Source: CAZKGE01 sp964636405
GTDB lineage: Bacteria; Bacillota; Clostridia; Christensenellales; CAG-138
Direction of reading: 5' to 3'
Length of the DNA stretch: 64,000 nt
Assembly (NCBI GenBank): GCA_964636405.1
Contig: CAZWSI010000011.1
Coordinates: forward strand, 1-64,000
Below, one piece after another: positions 60,629 through 64,000 of the stretch. Each line of letters starts with the position of its first letter. Positions within the stretch are counted from its first letter, which is position 1. Under the pieces are notes generated by a model. The model did no database searches. It was not told the DNA's origin and saw only the letters and a list, made by a program, of their open reading frames with translations. The translations under genes were made by a program, and so were the position numbers.

Positions 60629-60657
60629 AGTATACCATAGCGGAGCCCGGCAAACAA
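60629..60657 (-). promoter_or_regulatory. Promoter of the GT2 gene
   Basis: On the minus strand TTGTTT (60657-60652), a 17-base spacer ending in TGG, and TATACT (60634-60629). MITE copy 2 begins 19 bases upstream of its -35 box. Confidence 0.7.
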
Positions 60658-60676
60658 CGGCTTTCGCCCGGTTTCG

Positions 60677-60825
60677 CAGGGCATGTTCATGAGAAAGTCT
60701 GCGGCTTGCAGAGAAAGAGTTTTCGCGCTGATTTTGAAGAAAACTTCAAAACGAAGCCGCAAGAATCGATTACACAGGCGCACAGAGCGCCTAATTGCCT
60801 GAAAAGCTTTCATGAACATGCCCTG
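60677..60825 (+). mobile_element. MITE-like element, copy 2
   Basis: A 149-bp element identical to the copy at 36846-36994 except for one base near the left end (G for A at about 60692). It has the same terminal inverted repeats and orientation. The flanking direct repeat GCCCGGTTTCG (60666-60676 and 60825-60835) is a target-site duplication different from that of copy 1. It sits between the end of the PBP gene and the GT2 promoter. It has no coding capacity for a transposase. Confidence 0.92.
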
Positions 60826-60912
60826 CCCGGTTTCGCTATGGTATGCCATTTCGCCTTGGGAATGCAACGCATTGCGGGTGTTAAGGCGGTTTCGCAGCAT
60901 TTGCCGAAGGGT

Positions 60913-63246
60913 CTAAGGCCCGGCGGTTACGTCACCGGCGGTCACGCCGATGCGCATGGAAACCTCACCCGTCAGTTGTTGGCCCATCACGGTCAGCCGC
61001 GGATGCACGGGGATGACATAATAAAAGTAGCGCGCGCCCGCCTTTACGCCCTCGTCTAAAAAGGAAACGCTCCCGTTTTCGCCCGAGCATTCGGCAAGCA
61101 GCACAGAGCGGCCATCCGTATCCTCACGGTAGAGGCGATAGAGCATGTAACGGCCCGGCGTATCAAAGCCCACGAACACCGTCTGCCCCACCGGCTTGGC
61201 CGTAACGAGCGCGGGCGGCTGCGGCAGCGACCAATAGGAGCTGGTTTCGCGCGGTTCGGTGCCGACCACGAACACCTCCCGGTACGCCTCCGTTTCCGGC
61301 GTGAGCGCGCCTGCGAGCACAGCCGTGTGCTCAGTGTCAAGCGTATAGCGATCGATGCGGTATTCGCGCACCGTACTGGGCATGGTGAAGTCCGGGGCCT
61401 CCTTGCCGTCGTACAGCCCACCGAAGATGCGTTTGAGCAGCTCCGCCGGATAGGTGCCGCCTGTCGCGTCCTCCTCCAGCATGCGCCCGTCCGACGAATC
61501 GTCCATGCCGATCCATACGGTCGCCGCGTACGCGGGGTTATACGCGGCCATCCAAATGTCGCGGTTCCCGTCCGCGTCGCCCGTCGTGCCGGTTTTGCCC
61601 GCGAGCGGAATACCCAGCGCGCCAAGACGCCTGCCGGTGCCGGTTTCGACTACGCTTTGCAGCATGCTGGTGAGCACGTACGCGTTACCCTCGCGCATGA
61701 CCCGCGTTTGTGCGCGCGAACGGGTATAGAGCACGTTTCCCGCGCCGTCCGTAATGCGCTCGATGAGCCCCGGCGCTTCGTACACGCCGCCGCGTGCGAA
61801 GGCCGCGTACGCGCTCGCGATTTGATAGGGTGAAACGCCGTAGGTAAAGCCGCCGAGCGCGAGCGCAAGGCTTTTGTCCTGCTCGTCGAAGGGTACGCCG
61901 AGCTTTTCCGCAAAGCGCTTCCCGCCGCTTACGCCTATGCGGGAAAACACCGTAACGGCCGGGACGTTGAGCGAGCGCGTGACCGCCTCGCGCATGGTGA
62001 CCCAGCCGGAAAACGTGCCGCTTGCGTTGTTGGGCCGGTAGCCGTTAAAATCGATTTGTTCGTCGAGCAGCATGGTAGCCGCCGTGTAGCCCACCTCCAG
62101 CGCGGGCGCGTAGACCAGAATAGGCTTGATGACCGAGCCGGGCTGGCGGCGGATCATGGTTGCCCGGTTAAAGCCCAGCGCCGCGTCGCTCGACCGGCCG
62201 CCAAGCAGCGCAGCCACGCCCCCGGATTCCACATTCACTACGACGAGCGCGGCCTCCGCACCCGACGGAAACAGCGTGTCGTCGGCAAAAAGCGCTTCGC
62301 ACGCCGTCTGTAAGTCCGCATCGAGCGCGGTCTCAATCCGATAGCCGCCGGAAAGCAGTTCGCTCATATCCACGCTTAACAGCGCCGCCGCCTCCGTGAG
62401 CGCCGTGTCCACATAATAGCCGCGCCGCTCGCTGCGCGCGTCTGAACGCAAAACGACGGGCTCGGCTTGATAACGCTCGCATTCCGTGTCCGTAATATAG
62501 CCGTAATCCCGCATCAGCTCAAGCACCACGTTGCGCCTGCCGACGCTCGCCTCCATGTGCAGGTGCGGGGCAAAACGAGAAGGGGATTTGAGTATACCCG
62601 CGAGCTGCGCCGCCTGCGCCACGGTGAGATCCTTAGCGGAAACGGCATAATACCCGCGCGCCGCCGCCTCAATGCCATAAAAGCCGCCGCCGAAGTACAC
62701 GTAGTTCAAGTACATTTCCAGGATCTCATCCTTGGAGTACAGCCGCTCGAGCTGGTAGGCCAGCACCGCCTCCTCCAGCTTGCGCGACATTTCCTTTTCG
62801 TTGCTAAGGTGGCTCAGCTTGATGAGCTGTTGGCTGATGGTGGACGCGCCCTGCACATACGCGCCCGCCTTCAAATCGGCCCAGGCCGCGCCCGCGATGC
62901 GGATGAGGTCGATGCCGAAATGTTCGTAGAAGCGAGCGTCCTCCGCCGAGATAAACGCGTTGCGCACCTGCTCGGGCACGTCGGAAAGCGGAACCCAGAT
63001 ACGATCCTCCGTCGCGTGCAGCACGGAATAATCCGCGCCCGACGCGTCGGCGACGATCAGCGAGCGCGGCACGCCGAGGATACGGTTCATGTCGAGCTTG
63101 TTCCACGCGTCCATGTCGAATACGGCCGCCGCCGCAAAGCACAGCGCGCCCAGCGATAATAGAAAAAAAGCCAGCACGGCACGGAGCTTGCGTCTGCGCC
63201 GGTACGCCCGGAAACGGATATAGTTGTCGCGTTCAAATCCCCTCAT
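60913..63246 (-). CDS. Class A penicillin-binding protein (PBP1A type)
   Basis: A 777-residue bifunctional peptidoglycan synthase. A basic cytoplasmic tail and one membrane helix (about 22-45) precede the GT51 transglycosylase with the catalytic glutamate in SAEDARFYEHFGID and GASTISQQLIKL. The transpeptidase domain has the serine in RQPGSVIKP (SxxK), SLN in TRSLNVPA and KTG in LAGKTGTTGD. A C-terminal fibronectin type III-like domain of about 90 residues follows. It lies 62 bases after the J-domain gene and may be cotranscribed. Confidence 0.96.
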   Translation of the reverse strand: MRGFERDNYIRFRAYRRRRKLRAVLAFFLLSLGALCFAAAAVFDMDAWNKLDMNRILGVPRSLIVADASGADYSVLHATEDRIWVPLSDVPEQVRNAFISAEDARFYEHFGIDLIRIAGAAWADLKAGAYVQGASTISQQLIKLSHLSNEKEMSRKLEEAVLAYQLERLYSKDEILEMYLNYVYFGGGFYGIEAAARGYYAVSAKDLTVAQAAQLAGILKSPSRFAPHLHMEASVGRRNVVLELMRDYGYITDTECERYQAEPVVLRSDARSERRGYYVDTALTEAAALLSVDMSELLSGGYRIETALDADLQTACEALFADDTLFPSGAEAALVVVNVESGGVAALLGGRSSDAALGFNRATMIRRQPGSVIKPILVYAPALEVGYTAATMLLDEQIDFNGYRPNNASGTFSGWVTMREAVTRSLNVPAVTVFSRIGVSGGKRFAEKLGVPFDEQDKSLALALGGFTYGVSPYQIASAYAAFARGGVYEAPGLIERITDGAGNVLYTRSRAQTRVMREGNAYVLTSMLQSVVETGTGRRLGALGIPLAGKTGTTGDADGNRDIWMAAYNPAYAATVWIGMDDSSDGRMLEEDATGGTYPAELLKRIFGGLYDGKEAPDFTMPSTVREYRIDRYTLDTEHTAVLAGALTPETEAYREVFVVGTEPRETSSYWSLPQPPALVTAKPVGQTVFVGFDTPGRYMLYRLYREDTDGRSVLLAECSGENGSVSFLDEGVKAGARYFYYVIPVHPRLTVMGQQLTGEVSMRIGVTAGDVTAGP

Positions 63247-63308
63247 GGGGCTTAGTGTGTCAGGTTGAGGAAAAAGCTATGCGGTCAAAAGAAGGGGGAT
63301 TTGTGCGA

Positions 63309-63959
63309 TTAACAGCAATACACGCCGCGCGTGCAGCAATCGCAGCACAAAAGCATGGGGCAAACGGAAAAATATCCGCAGCCGCCCGTGTTGCCGCAGC
63401 CCTGCGCCGTGTTTCCGCCAAAGCCGCCTGTAGTGTACGCGCGGCCCGAGTTGTTCAGCGTAGCGTAGGCATTGCGGTATTCGGCGTTGTCAGGCTCCAT
63501 GCTGTAGGCCTTTTGAATGTAGCCTTGCGCCTTTTCGTACCAGCCCTGCCGCAGGAAAATGATGCCGTAAAGATAATACCACTCCGCGTCCCGCTCGGAG
63601 ATGCCGTCGAGCACGGATCGCGCGGCGTTCAGATTGTTTTGATTTATAAAGGAACGCGCGCGCTGATAGACCGTTGCGTTGGGGCCGCTGTAGGCATGGC
63701 CGGAGCCGCTTTCGCTGGCGCTGTAGGAGCCGTAGGAGGACGAAGCGCCACCGTAGGACGACGACGCGCCCGCGCTGGGCTTTTTGGTCAGCATCTCGTA
63801 CGCCTGATTGATTTCCTTCAGTTTTTCGCCCGCCAGCTCCTTGAGCGGATTGTCCGTGTACTTGTCCGGGTGGTATTTTTTAACAAGCGAAAGATAGGCC
63901 GCGCGGATCTCCTCCTGCGTAGCCGTTTCACTCACACCCAACACCTTATATGGATTCAT
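63309..63959 (-). CDS. J-domain protein with TPR-like region and Cys-rich tail
   Basis: A 216-residue protein. Residues 1-65 are a J domain (MNPYKVLGVSETATQEEIRAAY; HPD in KKYHPDKYTDN) that would stimulate a DnaK ATPase. A Ser/Gly/Tyr-rich low-complexity linker is followed by two TPR-like helical pairs (ARSFINQNNLNAARSVL and LRQGWYEKAQGYIQKAY) and a tail of about 35 residues with nine cysteines. It lacks the DnaJ zinc finger and substrate domains. Related J proteins with Cys-rich ends occur in Clostridia. The start follows GGGGAGCACGCGA. Confidence 0.88.
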   Translation of the reverse strand: MNPYKVLGVSETATQEEIRAAYLSLVKKYHPDKYTDNPLKELAGEKLKEINQAYEMLTKKPSAGASSSYGGASSSYGSYSASESGSGHAYSGPNATVYQRARSFINQNNLNAARSVLDGISERDAEWYYLYGIIFLRQGWYEKAQGYIQKAYSMEPDNAEYRNAYATLNNSGRAYTTGGFGGNTAQGCGNTGGCGYFSVCPMLLCCDCCTRGVYCC

Positions 63960-64000
63960 TCGCGTGCTCCCCATGCAGCAATATCCGCGTTCTGTGCCGG

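Overview
The window looks like a chromosomal segment of a high-GC Clostridia-type Firmicute, perhaps a gut lineage such as Christensenellales or a relative. Sequence reasons are the strong GGAGG ribosome sites, a T-box leader on valS, and a Gram-positive gene set: lspA, acpS, recX, mutS2, VanW and NlpC/P60 proteins, an MsmX-type ATPase and an OmpR-type two-component system beside HtrA. The organism is inferred, not proven. No phage, complete insertion sequence, CRISPR array or rRNA was seen. The mobile DNA found is a pair of near-identical 149-bp MITE-like elements.

Layout. 1-303: three tRNAs (Thr, Tyr, Leu) and a terminator. 0.5-1.2 kb: a methyltransferase. 1.4-4.35 kb: valS with its T-box. 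4.4-16 kb: one long, tightly packed minus-strand operon (ABC-F ATPase, glycerate-kinase-like protein, pyrimidine-nucleoside phosphorylase, polA, coaE, lytic transglycosylase, lspA, rluD, DUF885 lipoprotein). 16-18.3 kb: an NlpC/P60 hydrolase coupled to a COG1313 radical SAM enzyme. 18.3-18.5 kb: a free-standing structured RNA gene, probably 6S RNA. 18.5-25.6 kb: a HAD phosphatase, proA, and a coupled cluster of ornithine racemase, GlmL/MutL-like ATPase, galactokinase-family kinase and DUF819 permease. 25.7-30.8 kb: small membrane, regulatory and repair genes. 30.8-34.3 kb: response regulator, histidine kinase and HtrA protease. 34.4-36.8 kb: mutS2. 37-41.4 kb: amidohydrolase, alr, nnrD, acpS and recX. 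41.6-43.2 kb: a VanW protein.

43.3-51 kb holds selenium-handling genes in two blocks: an EF2568-like cysteine desulfurase, YedE, a YedF/TusA-like protein and DUF3343, then YqeB (EF2563 type) and selD. Together these match the labile selenium cofactor trait of selenium-dependent molybdenum hydroxylases. The blocks are separated by a Tim44-like zinc-ribbon protein, a secreted protein, a small Cys-rich protein and an Fpg/Nei homologue. 51-55.6 kb: a sugar transporter, an alpha/beta hydrolase, an aldo/keto reductase and an E2-like acyltransferase. 55.6-58.3 kb: a YhfC protease with a DUF3887 lipoprotein, then an orphan MsmX-like ATPase behind a long structured leader. 58.5-64 kb: gapA, a GT2 glycosyltransferase, a class A PBP and a J-domain protein.

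Notable patterns. Both MITE copies sit the same distance (19 bp) upstream of a sigma-A promoter. Three genes (recX, the 239-aa secreted protein, YhfC) have an extended -10 box only 6-7 bases from the start codon and no ribosome site, so they look leaderless. Several proteins have lost canonical catalytic residues: the Fpg/Nei homologue, the E2-like protein, the glycerate-kinase-like protein and the PolA exonuclease domain.
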